Shown here: positions 1 to 9,840 of the stretch, piece after piece
Position numbering within the stretch: position 1 is the first letter of the stretch
Layout of the letters: each line of letters starts with the position of its first letter
Origin: Antrodiella citrinella
Lineage: Eukaryota; Basidiomycota; Agaricomycetes; Polyporales; Steccherinaceae
NCBI GenBank assembly: GCA_004802725.1
Contig: SGPM01000545.1
Span: 1 to 12,606 of the forward strand
Direction of reading: 5' to 3'
Length of the DNA stretch: 12,606 bases
Made by a program: the position numbers and the translations under genes
The notes under the pieces: generated by a model
The model's database searches: none
What the model was told of the DNA's origin: nothing
What the model saw: the letters and a program-made list of their open reading frames with translations, nothing else

Positions 1-90
1 TGTATGATAGAAAAGCACAGAATCCCAAGGACGTTTGGGATTCTTGAGGTTGCCACCTTCTGCAAACGCAACCGTAAAAGTTGAGATCAT
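1..90 (-). CDS. possible N-terminal exon of an unknown gene, cut by the left edge
   Basis: An ATG at 90 on the minus strand opens a frame of 30 codons that stays open to base 1, so any gene here continues off the window. The frame contains the stretch GGNLKNPKRPWDS, which has ordinary protein character. A TTTGCAG at about 82-88 could instead be a splice acceptor, making this an internal exon. A TATA-like TATTTTATATG lies at the ATG itself. The 10-bp inverted repeat at 19-44 falls inside this frame. I do not recognise the protein. Confidence 0.25.
   Translation of the reverse strand, partial: MISTFTVAFAEGGNLKNPKRPWDSVLFYHT
19..44. repeat. perfect 10-bp inverted repeat
   Basis: AGAATCCCAA at 19-28 is the exact reverse complement of TTGGGATTCT at 35-44, with a 6-nt spacer. 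It lies inside the possible left-edge reading frame. It could form a hairpin or be a dyad binding site; no function is shown. Confidence 0.6.
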
Positions 91-686
91 ATAAAATACT
101 ATAGATTACTGTAAACTACGTGTGGATCCTTGTGGATCCTAAGTAATCTTATAAATCCATCGGATAAGAGCATCCGCATCTACTTTTGTCCGATAACGAC
201 CTTCATAGATGACAGCCATTTACAGGACGATAGCCGGCTCGTGGCAGCTTCTGCTTCCGCACGTAGCAGTGTTCGTTCAGTTGGCCCTTTGGTGTTTCTC
301 GTGGCAGACAACGCAGCAGCAGCATCCACTTTTTGGGTTGTTATACAATCCAAATAGTAGCTGAGATCCTGCTGGCGAAGAAAACTATTCATCATGAAAG
401 AAGAGCTAGATGCGAAACCTAAACTCACCATTTTGCAGCAATCTGCCTGTAAGAAATCGAACTTGCTATGTCGTCGAAGTTTGGCAGTGCTCTCCATGCA
501 ACGTATTTTCTCCGATAATTTGCCTTGCTTAGTAGACAACGACGACATGCTTGCATAATTATGACACCACATATTCATTCACGAAATCATCACGAAACGC
601 TCAATCATGTACAAGTTGGAGGCAAGAATCCGATACGTGAACACCAGGGACAACAATGTAACACCAATGGACACCTTCAATGCAGC
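91..686. other. no certain gene; 3' flank of polyubiquitin
   Basis: No gene is certain here. A minus-strand frame at 180-578 has a plausible run of residues near its end (Ala/Glu/Arg-rich, ending VVIGQK) and a possible donor GTAGAT just after it, so it might be an exon of a gene leaving the left edge. It has no domain I recognise and an unconvincing start. A 10-mer, TGTGGATCCT, is tandemly duplicated at 121-140. The 3' untranslated region of polyubiquitin should occupy the part just left of 687. Confidence 0.4.
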
Positions 687-2104
<1,418 letters not shown>

Positions 2105-2211
2105 TCAAACGGACAATGAGATAGCAACAAGGAAACAATGGGTTGTGAATGAGATGGTGGTGGTTGGGAGGAAAGCGAGGAGGCGGTCGGGTCGCGCCTT
2201 ATCAACCTAAC

Positions 2212-2226
2212 GGAATTCTCCGGAAT
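2212..2226. promoter_or_regulatory. heat-shock-element-like triplet
   Basis: Three contiguous 5-bp units, gGAAt tCTCc gGAAt, match the alternating nGAAn/nTTCn pattern of a heat shock factor site with one mismatch in the middle unit. It lies about 165-180 bp upstream of the polyubiquitin ATG. Polyubiquitin genes are classically heat-inducible, which makes the match plausible, but a 15-bp near-match can arise by chance. Confidence 0.4.
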
Positions 2227-2261
2227 TTGTCAGCAATCTATTCGTGCATCCAGTCTGGGTC

Positions 2262-2278
2262 TGACTCAGCTTGACTCA
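2262..2278. promoter_or_regulatory. two TGACTCA (Gcn4/AP-1-type) sites one helical turn apart
   Basis: TGACTCA occurs exactly at 2262-2268 and again at 2272-2278, a spacing of 10 bp, so both sites face the same side of the helix. This is the consensus bound by Gcn4/CPC1 and other fungal bZIP factors. The pair is about 215-230 bp upstream of the polyubiquitin ATG and about 620 bp from the divergent dioxygenase, so polyubiquitin is the likelier target. Confidence 0.5.
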
Positions 2279-2899
2279 GTTACTTCACACCTCCATGGAA
2301 CTTTTGAAATTTGGTCTTCTTCCAGTGCTTGCTCTCGACAGTGTCTTTGACAAGGTTTTGTTATGCAACAGGAGATGTGTATCATTCGTTATTACAACAT
2401 CTTCCACTGGTTGCAGCGTAAAGATTGTTCAAAACTGCAGACGCTATGAATCATGACGCAGCAACTTCCGAATATCAGATCGTATGTACAGTGCTCCGAT
2501 GTTTTGGGTTCCCGTTAATGTAACTGACTGGGCTAGACAGATGATGATGAACAAGCACGACGGACGGATGTAAACCCAGCAGTCTCGTATTAACTATCTC
2601 GCAAATTCCGGTGGCACTGAAAAACACGTCTAAACGGTGATATGGCTCCAGGAACATGGTACAGGCCCTCCTTCTCGAAGGCTGTATCTCTAAACTATAC
2701 GTGACATCTCTCCATTGATCCATCTCAGAACATGCGCACATACGTACGAGGTTTCTCCGGAAACATATGTCCATCCTCATGACCACCATCGGCGGTCCGT
2801 CTTCCGTCGACTCCGAACATATATTGCACGACTGGACCGCGATTATCCTCTTGCCAATCCTCTCGTCAGTCTTTCTTCTAAGAACCGTTATTTTGACAG

Positions 2900-4337
2900 A
2901 TGGCTATCACCGAGTACAAGTATCTCACCCGAGAGCAACGGGCTCACTTCCTGGAGCATGGATGGGTCCGCATTCCGCAGGGCGTCCCGGAAGAGAACAT
3001 CAACAAGTTTACAGAGAATGTATGGGTGCGGCTGGGCTATGATCCCGAAGATAAGTCAACTTGGGACAAGGAAAAGGTGAGAAGTATGCATGCTGTAGCC
3101 TTGGCCTGTTGATAACAAGTCCGATAGATTCACATGCCTCGTCATCAAGAGATACCGACCAGCGAGTTCATGCCTAAAGCATGGGGCGCGATGTGTACGT
3201 CTTGTTGAAATCACTCTGTTCCGAGAAGTACTCATTGCGCTGCTTAGGCGAATTGCTGGGAGGCGAAGATCGCATCGATAAAACTCTATTCCAAAGTTGC
3301 GGCGATAGCTTAATCGTGAATCTTGGATTAGAAGAATGGGTCGACGTACGTTTGTCGATTCTTGCACAAACTTCTCAAACTGACGGTCACGTCCAGAAAT
3401 TCGTCCAGCCCAGAGATCTAGGCAATTGGCACATGTGCGTACATCGCCAATGATTGGCCGTGTTCGATTAACAGGCTAATGCAGTGACGGAGACTGGTTT
3501 ACTCACTTCTTGGACTCTGGCGAACAAGGCCTGACGGTGATCGTACTTTACCATGACATCGTCTCCCGAGCAGGTCCTACGTACGTTTCTCCAGATGGGA
3601 CGGACAAAGTGTGCAAATGGTAAGCCCGCCTCACCCTGCAAGGATCGTGAATAGATTCAGACCTTCGATGTTTCTAGGCTTTACGAACATCCAGAGGGTC
3701 TCGAGTCCATTGTGAGAGATGCAGACGGAAGTCTCTCGGTCTGTAGTATCCAGAGCTGCGAGAAATTTGTGGAAGTTAGTTTTATTTCCGATTGAGCGCT
3801 TCCATTGTCCGCTGATTCTACGAGCTTCGGGCGTGTAGTTGACTGGAAGTAAAGGGGACGTTATCATTTGCCATCCGTTTATGGTATGTGACACTATCCA
3901 TATCAATCTTTCTACTAACTCAAACTTGACCCCGTTAACAGCCGCATTCCGCCTCCAAGAATCATCTTCGCATTCCGAGGTTCATCACAAACCCACCCGT
4001 CACTTTGAAAGACCCCCTCAATTTCAACCGGGCGGATCCAGCTGATTATGTGCGTCACCCTCGGAATACAATAGTTTTCTGTCATCGTCTCACCGTCTCA
4101 TTTCCGACCGGGCAGAGCCTCGTCGAACAAAAGGTCCTGAATTCTCTCGGCGTAACTGCGCTGCCCGATTGGCATATCACCACAGAAAGGAAGCGGTTTA
4201 CGCCGCGTTCGAGAGCGGGCAAGGATGCGCTGATCATTCAAGAAGTGGATAGACTGAAGGCGCACTCTTTGAAGACTGGCAAACCATTCCAGAGTATGCA
4301 TATCAATGGCCCTGTAGCATATCAAGTCGTTGTGTAA
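2900..4337 (+). CDS. phytanoyl-CoA dioxygenase (PhyH) family protein
   Basis: Predicted Fe(II)/2-oxoglutarate oxygenase of the PhyH superfamily, 328 aa, a usual length for fungal members. Substrate unknown; fungal relatives range from fatty-acyl hydroxylases to secondary-metabolite enzymes. Exons are 2900-3076, 3128-3194, 3248-3345, 3397-3434, 3485-3619, 3678-3774, 3839-3883, 3942-4049 and 4116-4337; introns are 50-66 nt. Splicing rebuilds the metal motif WHIDGDWF, with His126 and Asp128 as likely iron ligands; the split falls inside that motif. The distal region HPFM/PHSAS...RIPR gives His221 as the third ligand and Arg229 or Arg232 for 2-oxoglutarate. Intron 7 has a perfect TACTAAC branch site at 3913-3919. 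No signal peptide or membrane segment is seen. The ATG at 2900 begins the first conserved helix, and a CAG just before it may mark a 5' UTR intron. Confidence 0.88.
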
Positions 4338-4722
4338 CGCGTCCCTACTAGTATGTCAGTCTCTCTGCGTATCCCGTGTCCCCATACCGATGATCTCTCG
4401 CAGGCTTCCTTAGGATCCGACTGGACCCGGTCTGATCAGCATGTGTTTTGTATGCGTCCTCTTCGATAACACCGCCTGTCTCACTTTTAGCAACAAATTA
4501 CCATATCTTACCAACAACATTTTCCGTGGTCGCATACCGGCATCGGAGTGTGTACTAAGTTCATCTTGAGGATACCAAGCAGCGCTTACAATCCTCGCTC
4601 GTTGGAAGAAAGTCCGTCTTTGTCAGCATTCTGTGACCTCATCCATTATACACAAGTTCTCCGTCGCTCCTTAAAGCACGCAATCTTGTGACCACGGCCA
4701 GACACCGAGGCCCGCAAGCACG
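4338..4722. other. intergenic gap, 3' flank and upstream promoter
   Basis: About 385 bp between two co-oriented genes. I see no coding frame and no repeat in it. It must hold the end of the dioxygenase transcript and the distal promoter of the next gene. Confidence 0.6.
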
Positions 4723-4730
4723 TATAAATA
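4723..4730 (+). promoter_or_regulatory. TATA box of the AsaB-like gene
   Basis: TATAAATA is a perfect TATA element 102 bp before the ATG at 4832. Transcription would then begin near 4755-4765, in an A/C-rich stretch suited to a 5' UTR. The last base of the box is the A of an in-frame upstream ATG (4730-4732), which such a transcript would not include. Confidence 0.65.
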
Positions 4731-4831
4731 TGAGGTTTGCTACTCGACAGGTTCTCCAACACATCAGTTACACAACACACATTCACCACATCCGATTCGC
4801 TAGTACCACTATCCATATCTCAAAACCCATT

Positions 4832-5794
4832 ATGGCGACGACCAGCGAGCTTGCAACGATCGCAACACAACTCACCTACTTCAAGGCACCCGCAGACGGC
4901 TCGAAGCCTTACATCGACATCAACTCCGACGTCCTGAAGGAAGAAGATGGACGCAATTGGACGAAAGAGGTTCACGACATCACCATCGAGAACCTCCGAG
5001 GCAAGGAGGACTCCGTGAAACTCGACACACACGGTTTCCAATTCCTCAAAGGCACCTCGAAGCATAAGTCATTTGCCAGCGAGGAGGAGGTGAAGGCGGA
5101 GTACTACCCCGAGAGTGTCGAGCTGATCAAAAAGCTCCTCGGCGCCAGCAGGGTTGTGCCATTCGATCACAGTGAGTGTTCGCTGTACCCCTCAGTTGTA
5201 CACCTCAACTGACGATTTTGCTTTGCGCTTTAGCTGTTCGTCGCCGTCGTCCTGATGAGCTTGACGATGGCCCCGCCAAACGCCAGCCTGTTCCCCTCGT
5301 TCACGTCGACCAAACCCCCACCTCCGCCTTCACGCGCGTTCAGATGCACATGCCCGCCGAAGATGTCCCTGCGCTCACCAAAAAGCGCTTCCAGATCATT
5401 AACTTGTGGCGGCCCATCGGTCGTCCGGCATGGGACTGGCCCCTCGCGCTATGCGACTTCACTAGCGTTGATTACAAACGCGATCTAGTCCCCACTACTC
5501 TCAAGTACCCTGATAGGGACGGAGAGACCTTCAACGTCGCGTTCAGCCAGAACCATAGGTGGAAATACCTCAGGGGAATGACCCCTGATGAGTTTTTGCT
5601 TATCAAATGGTACGTTTGGTCGGTGATCCTGAGCATTTCCATGGCTAACGCATCGGCGCAGTTATGATTCACAGGAAGATGGCAAGACTGCTCTTCTGAC
5701 TCCCCACACCGCATTCCAGGACCCCTCGACTCCTCCTGATGCTCCGCTGCGGGAGTCGGTCGAGCTGAGATTGCTCGTGTTCTATGACTACTAG
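4832..5794 (+). CDS. CmcJ/AsaB-like hydroxylase/desaturase (GA4 desaturase family)
   Basis: Resembles fungal oxidoreductases related to CmcJ (cephamycin 7-alpha-methoxylase component), gibberellin GA4 desaturase and aspergillic-acid AsaB, which act in secondary metabolism as Fe(II)-dependent hydroxylases or desaturases. The substrate cannot be read from sequence. Exons 4832-5171, 5234-5609 and 5662-5794 give 282 aa, typical of the family. Family signatures are the FDHTVRRR segment (111-118), VHVDQT with an H-x-D pair at His137/Asp139, NLWRPI (170-175), the Cys-containing IKCYDS (237-242) created by splicing, TPHTAFQDP with His254, and a final VELRLLVFYD with Arg275. His137, Asp139 and His254 are the likely metal ligands. 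The start at 4832 is chosen because a TATA box lies 102 bp upstream, although an in-frame ATG at 4730 would add 34 residues. It follows another Fe(II) oxygenase gene on the same strand. Confidence 0.85.
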
Positions 5795-5949
5795 ATTTCC
5801 TGCTCGGAATGACCGTACAGTTGTATTTGCCCGTTATCCACAGTAGTTAACTTCAGTCCGTGACTCGTTTGCAATAAGCCGTTCCTGGCCATGACAAAAC
5901 CTATGCAATGTACTCTATCTTCTACCATGTCCAAGTCGTATCTGTCAGA

Positions 5950-5966
5950 TTATCTAGATTAGATAA
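5950..5966. repeat. 7-bp inverted repeat
   Basis: TTATCTA (5950-5956) and TAGATAA (5960-5966) are exact reverse complements separated by 3 nt. It contains GATA cores on both strands, so it could be a GATA-factor site as easily as a hairpin. Confidence 0.5.
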
Positions 5967-6042
5967 CCACCTTATCGAATGCGAGTGATATCCACACAAG
6001 CAACACCGGTGGGAGCGTGATCGAGGGGAGCTCGTCAATACG

Positions 6043-6150
6043 GTCTCAGCTCCTGGTAACAATGCTAACATATATGTACCTAAATCAGACGCGTCAATAC
6101 GCTGATTATAAGTTAGCAGTACTCACGTCTCAGCTCCTGGTAAGAATGCT
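6043..6150. repeat. 24-bp direct repeat, two copies
   Basis: The 24 bases at 6043-6066 recur at 6127-6150 with one difference (C versus G at the 17th base), 84 bp apart. Both begin GTCTCAGCTCCTGGTAA. A second pair, CGTCAATACG, occurs at 6033-6042 and 6092-6101, in the same order but with different spacing. This is what a decayed tandem or nested duplication would leave. Confidence 0.7.
6063..6118. repeat. inverted repeat, nested arms
   Basis: TGCTAAC (6063-6069) pairs exactly with GTTAGCA (6112-6118). Inside, AATCAG (6083-6088) pairs with CTGATT (6102-6107). Together they suggest a stem with an interior loop. The outer left arm overlaps the first copy of the 24-bp direct repeat. Confidence 0.5.
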
Positions 6151-6157
6151 GAGACGT
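6125..6157. repeat. perfect 10-bp inverted repeat hairpin
   Basis: ACGTCTCAGC (6125-6134) is the exact reverse complement of GCTGAGACGT (6148-6157) with a 13-nt loop. It overlaps the second copy of the 24-bp direct repeat. Confidence 0.65.
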
Positions 6158-6167
6158 CTACGTCTAC

Positions 6168-6212
6168 TACGGACACCATAAATACTGTAGTACTTCTCCA
6201 AGGCTGTCCGTA
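6168..6212. repeat. perfect 8-bp inverted repeat
   Basis: TACGGACA (6168-6175) and TGTCCGTA (6205-6212) are exact reverse complements. The loop contains a further short palindrome, TACTGTAGTA, at 6184-6193. Confidence 0.6.
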
Positions 6213-6367
6213 CGAATAAGGAGGAAATATGAATACCATCTCTCTACTCCTCTACCATCCAGCCACTATCCGTAAGGCGATATCGTCGTTGCGCGACCTT
6301 GATCTAAAGATCCCGCGATCCCCGCGCCACAAGGGCCTCGGGAATCTCCGACAGTACCCAATGTATG

Positions 6368-6412
6368 ACCGAGCCTAAAAAGGCTCGGTTATCAGTCCGC
6401 CGGCATTTGCCG
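6368..6412. repeat. 9-bp hairpin with AAAA loop, followed by a second hairpin
   Basis: ACCGAGCCT (6368-6376) and AGGCTCGGT (6381-6389) pair perfectly across a 4-A loop. CGGCA (6401-6405) and TGCCG (6408-6412) follow at once. The CCGAGC core returns at 6535-6540 with its complement GCTCGG at 6558-6563. It looks like a bacterial terminator in shape, but that has no meaning in a fungal nucleus. Confidence 0.6.
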
Positions 6413-6723
6413 AAACGAACACTGCTTGTCTCTCTTGAACTGCGTCGTTGCCCTTCAAAGCTTCACATCTTCGTTCTTGATATATACAAACAAAGCTCCT
6501 GAAGCCTCCTATTTTTTTTTCAGCTCTGTGCGAACCGAGCACTGCCTTCCCATTTGGGCTCGGACTGGCGTGCTTTACAGCGCCCAAAAACACGTACAAT
6601 CTTGACTCCTGCGTTGAGCGCGTAATCTATAGTGGGTGCAACCCTGCGCAACATTGACCTGACCTTGACCGTACTGTCGCCTCCATAAGTTGTCGTTCGT
6701 CAAGCGCAAATCAAGACGGCGGT

Positions 6724-8270
6724 ATGGCTTCTCAATTACTCTCGCTGTTACCTGCAAGTCTTTCTACCAATGCTCTCGGTATGTTTTCTTAATTATGTCG
6801 TCACTAGTGTCATTCTAATGGGTTGTAAACGTAGTGACCGAACATCCGTATCTGCTCGGTCTCTTCCTCTCGTTAGGCTTGTTTTCATTTTCCAGGTTCT
6901 TGCTCAAAACGACTCTCGTGCTCTTGCAGACCTTCGTGCTCCCTGGAACGAGCGTAAGTGTGTTCGTCAGAATCGGAAGGGGTGTCGTGTGTTAATGTCG
7001 GGTTCCCGCGCGTCGTGATGTAGTTGAAGAAGTACGGTGCTGGGAAGGGTGCTTGGGCAGGTATGCAGACATCTTGAGGCTTTTCTGCGAGACAAGTTGG
7101 GCATCTCGTATTGAGTGTTGCTCATGTTGTTTGCAGTCGTCACCGGCGCTTCGGAGGGCATTGGTCGCGAGTTTGCTTTGCAATTGGCCCAGAAGGGGTT
7201 CAACGTACTCGTATCTGCGAGGAATGCCACTGCACTGTCTACGCTAACTGCGGAGATCGGTAAACTCTCTGGTCTCTCAACTATGATCAATCACGCTTAT
7301 ATATATACCGGTCATACAGATGCAAAATGCAAACCGGGCCACAAAGTCCAGACAAAATCCGTTGTCATGGATTTCTCCAAAGTGAACGACACAGCTACAT
7401 GGGCTCATTTTGCAGCTGAGGTCAAGCAATTGGATGTCGGTGTTCTTAGTGCGTCTTTCGTCAGCTTTCGTGACTCGTTTGGCTCATCCATCGTGCAGTC
7501 AACAATGTCGGCCGGTCCCATTCTCACCCGGTCGATTTCGTGGATACCACAACTGACGAAATGGACAACATTCTCAACATCAACGTGAATGCTACTGCTC
7601 ATGTCACTAAAATTGTAGTTCCCCTCATGGTCGCTAAGTATGTTCTTGCGCGTCTTTCGCTAACAACGTGACTGACTTGGGCCTGAATCTTGAAGGAGAC
7701 GCGGTCTGATTATATCTGTAGGATCCTTCTCCGGTGTCTCGGTCGTCTCTCCCATGCTGGCTGTTTATTCCGGAACGAAGGCATGGTTGTCCACCTGGTC
7801 TGCTGCTTTGGGAGAGGAACTCAAGGACAAGGGCATCGACGTTCAATGCACGAATACCTACTTTGTTGTATGTGTTCGCATCCGTGACTTCCCTTCTTCG
7901 GTGACTAATTTATCATCATACCTCCAGGTCTCAAATCTATCTAAGATCCGTCGACCCTCCCTTACGACCCCTACGCCCAACGTGTACGTCCGCTCCGTAC
8001 TCTCCAAGCTCGGCTTGCCATGCGGTGCACTATGGACTGGAAGGCCTTACGTCGTTACTCCTTATTGGAGTCATGCCGTGATTGATTGGTTCATGGTGAG
8101 TGTTGACCTCTGAACTGTCGTCATATCTGATATGAATGTATGTCAATTTACAGAACGTTGTTGGCTGGAAGGCTCAGTACGGTCGCTTCACACATGATCT
8201 GCACCGGGATATCCTCAGACGTGTGAAGAGGAAACAGGAGAGGGAGGCCAAAACCGCGAAATCACAGTAA
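6724..8270 (+). CDS. very-long-chain 3-oxoacyl-CoA reductase
   Basis: Short-chain dehydrogenase resembling yeast Ifa38 and KAR/HSD17B12, the NADPH-dependent enzyme that reduces 3-ketoacyl-CoA in the ER very-long-chain fatty acid elongation cycle feeding sphingolipids. Exons are 6724-6778, 6835-6953, 7024-7060, 7137-7259, 7320-7448, 7499-7637, 7696-7867, 7928-8095 and 8154-8270, giving 352 aa (yeast Ifa38 is about 347). A hydrophobic segment at about 24-52 is the N-terminal membrane anchor typical of the family. The cofactor motif TGASEGIG is at 73-80, INNVG at 155-159, and the catalytic Ser211, Tyr225 and Lys229 lie in SVGSFSG and YSGTK. The C terminus is Lys/Arg-rich. Introns are 50-76 nt. 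Intron 4 (60 nt) keeps the frame open if retained. The ATG at 6724 starts the usual hydrophobic N terminus. Confidence 0.93.
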
Positions 8271-9840
8271 AAGCCGTATCTGTGGCGCTTATGGAAACGT
8301 TCCTATTTGCCATGCTCTGTGACTGGGATATATGTTTAGACATCTGGGGACCGATGTATCGATTCTAGTGGATTTGACGGTCTACTGTGCTGCGGTGAGC
8401 TCGCGCGCCGCACACCGGGTGAACAGACTGTGGCGTACCTTTCCAATCCGACTTCAAACGTGTCCTTCCTATGTCTCTTGTATTCCCTTGCGTATCACGC
8501 AAAAGCCATATAAGCCACAGCAACACACTCCTATGGCTGTTGGTATAAAGCAGATTGCACCGCAGATCTGGCCACATACCCACCCCACTGCTGCGCTAAT
8601 TTCTTCCAGTATGGAGACGAGTATAAGCATCTAGATGTCTCACTGTGAGATGGTTGGGGAAGTGCCAGAGAAGTCAAAAGCTTACGTTGGATGTGCTGTA
8701 GTGAAACGTGTGAGTTGGTGGAAGACAGTATCAGCAGAAGACCGCACCTTTTATACTGGACTTGTGGTGACGCCTGTATTGTGGCGATGTGAACGCTCTG
8801 TTATTTGTTCTTCTCCTGGGAAGCAAGATACTGCTCTTATTCTGCACGTTGCGCCCTGTGTTGTAGTCGCCTTAGCGTCCGGTGACAATATCACTTCCCA
8901 AATACAAAGAACGGACGGGAGACCCACCGGACAACCAGATAGGACGACCGGACATCAGGCATAGACGAGCAACGGACGAGCACAGGAACATTGTCGTCAC
9001 CCTTTCTTGGACCAAGTTACTGTCACTCCAGGTCAATGATCGCATGGAGGACACTCAGACTGGTCCGGACTATAGTAATCTTGATCCTCTTTCTCCTCAT
9101 CTCACGTCTTCAATCTTCAATCATCTTCTGACGATGTGAAACCCAGTGCAAACTTGCATACGGAACTTGAATTGATAGCTATTAGCAAAGGGCCCGGGGG
9201 TGCCAAACACTAGTGGAGGCTCTAAACAACCACTCAGTTTCCTTCTTCCATACTGATGCCCATCATCTCAACGAGAGTGTCAGCAGGAATGGTCTGCGAC
9301 CGCCGACAAAACCCTTCCCATCTGCCCTCGCTATCTCATATCGACGCCCATGGACCACAGAGTTGATCGAGTCAAGGATCCTATATTGCTGCTCTAGTAC
9401 GCCGTGCTTGTTTTTGAGCCGAACGATTGCACCTATATGTACTAATGGAGGTAGCTTCCAACGTACGCTTAGGAAGAGGAGGTGGGAGTTCGAGAGCGCC
9501 TTGGGAAACGAGTCTTCGAATTCTGCGAAAGATGGTGAGAAATGGTTGGAAGGCTCACTAACTAGTCACTGCCAAGACGGTACGCACATTTCGGAGTTAG
9601 CCTTAGGAAACCAGGTGAGTCCGTAACCTGACAGATCGTGGATCATTGCGACTTGGCCCGCGAAGTTGCCTATCGCCCATATCACCGCCCACCTAGTAAA
9701 GTATAGGTAAGTGGATAGATCCGGTCTGAGGAGTTGAACTCCGAGTACGCACCCCTCCTTGGTCCTCTGTAAACTCGGACGTCGCTCCAAAAATTGCACA
9801 CGAAAAGCGTCCGCTGAGTTCCAAAAGTCAGTCCGAGTCC
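8271..9840. other. long stretch without a supported gene
   Basis: About 1.57 kb. Open frames on both strands are short, overlap one another and have no domain character. A plus-strand frame at 9213-9626 ends at a good donor (GTGAGT after 9615) but lacks a partner exon I can find. Small dyads occur: TCTCAC/GTGAGA around 8644, and ACTCGGAC (9773-9780) with GTCCGAGT (9831-9838). GGAC recurs several times between 8912 and 8985. I can assign no function to any of it. Confidence 0.5.

Larger units (their letters stand above)
5795..6723. other. gene-free, repeat-dense intergenic region
   Basis: No convincing gene in 929 bp. A minus-strand frame at 6375-6599 spans a 9-T run and repeat arms and is not trusted. 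The stretch holds at least six perfect short inverted repeats and a near-perfect 24-bp direct repeat between 5950 and 6412, listed separately. The last 100 bp should carry the promoter of the reductase gene; no clear TATA box is seen there. Confidence 0.6.

Noticed and set aside
2475..2789. Minus-strand 104-codon frame in the divergent promoter region
   Set aside because: No domain character, no splice partners, and it lies where two promoters are expected.
2715..3080. Plus-strand frames overlapping the start of the PhyH-like gene
   Set aside because: They overlap exon 1 in other frames; only the 2900 frame continues through splicing into the PhyH motifs.
5950..6360. Solo LTR or a named transposon family
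   Set aside because: Repeats are present, but I could not find matching TG...CA ends, a target-site duplication or any element protein, so I report only the repeats.
6368..6389. Rho-independent terminator
   Set aside because: The hairpin shape fits, but the window is fungal nuclear DNA and no T tract follows.
6375..6757. Minus-strand frames of 74 and 60 codons
   Set aside because: They run through a 9-T tract and repeat arms, overlap the upstream region of the reductase, and have no recognisable domain or splice structure.
9213..9626. Plus-strand 137-codon frame ending at a GTGAGT donor
   Set aside because: The donor is good, but I found no downstream exon that continues it, and the sequence shows no domain.
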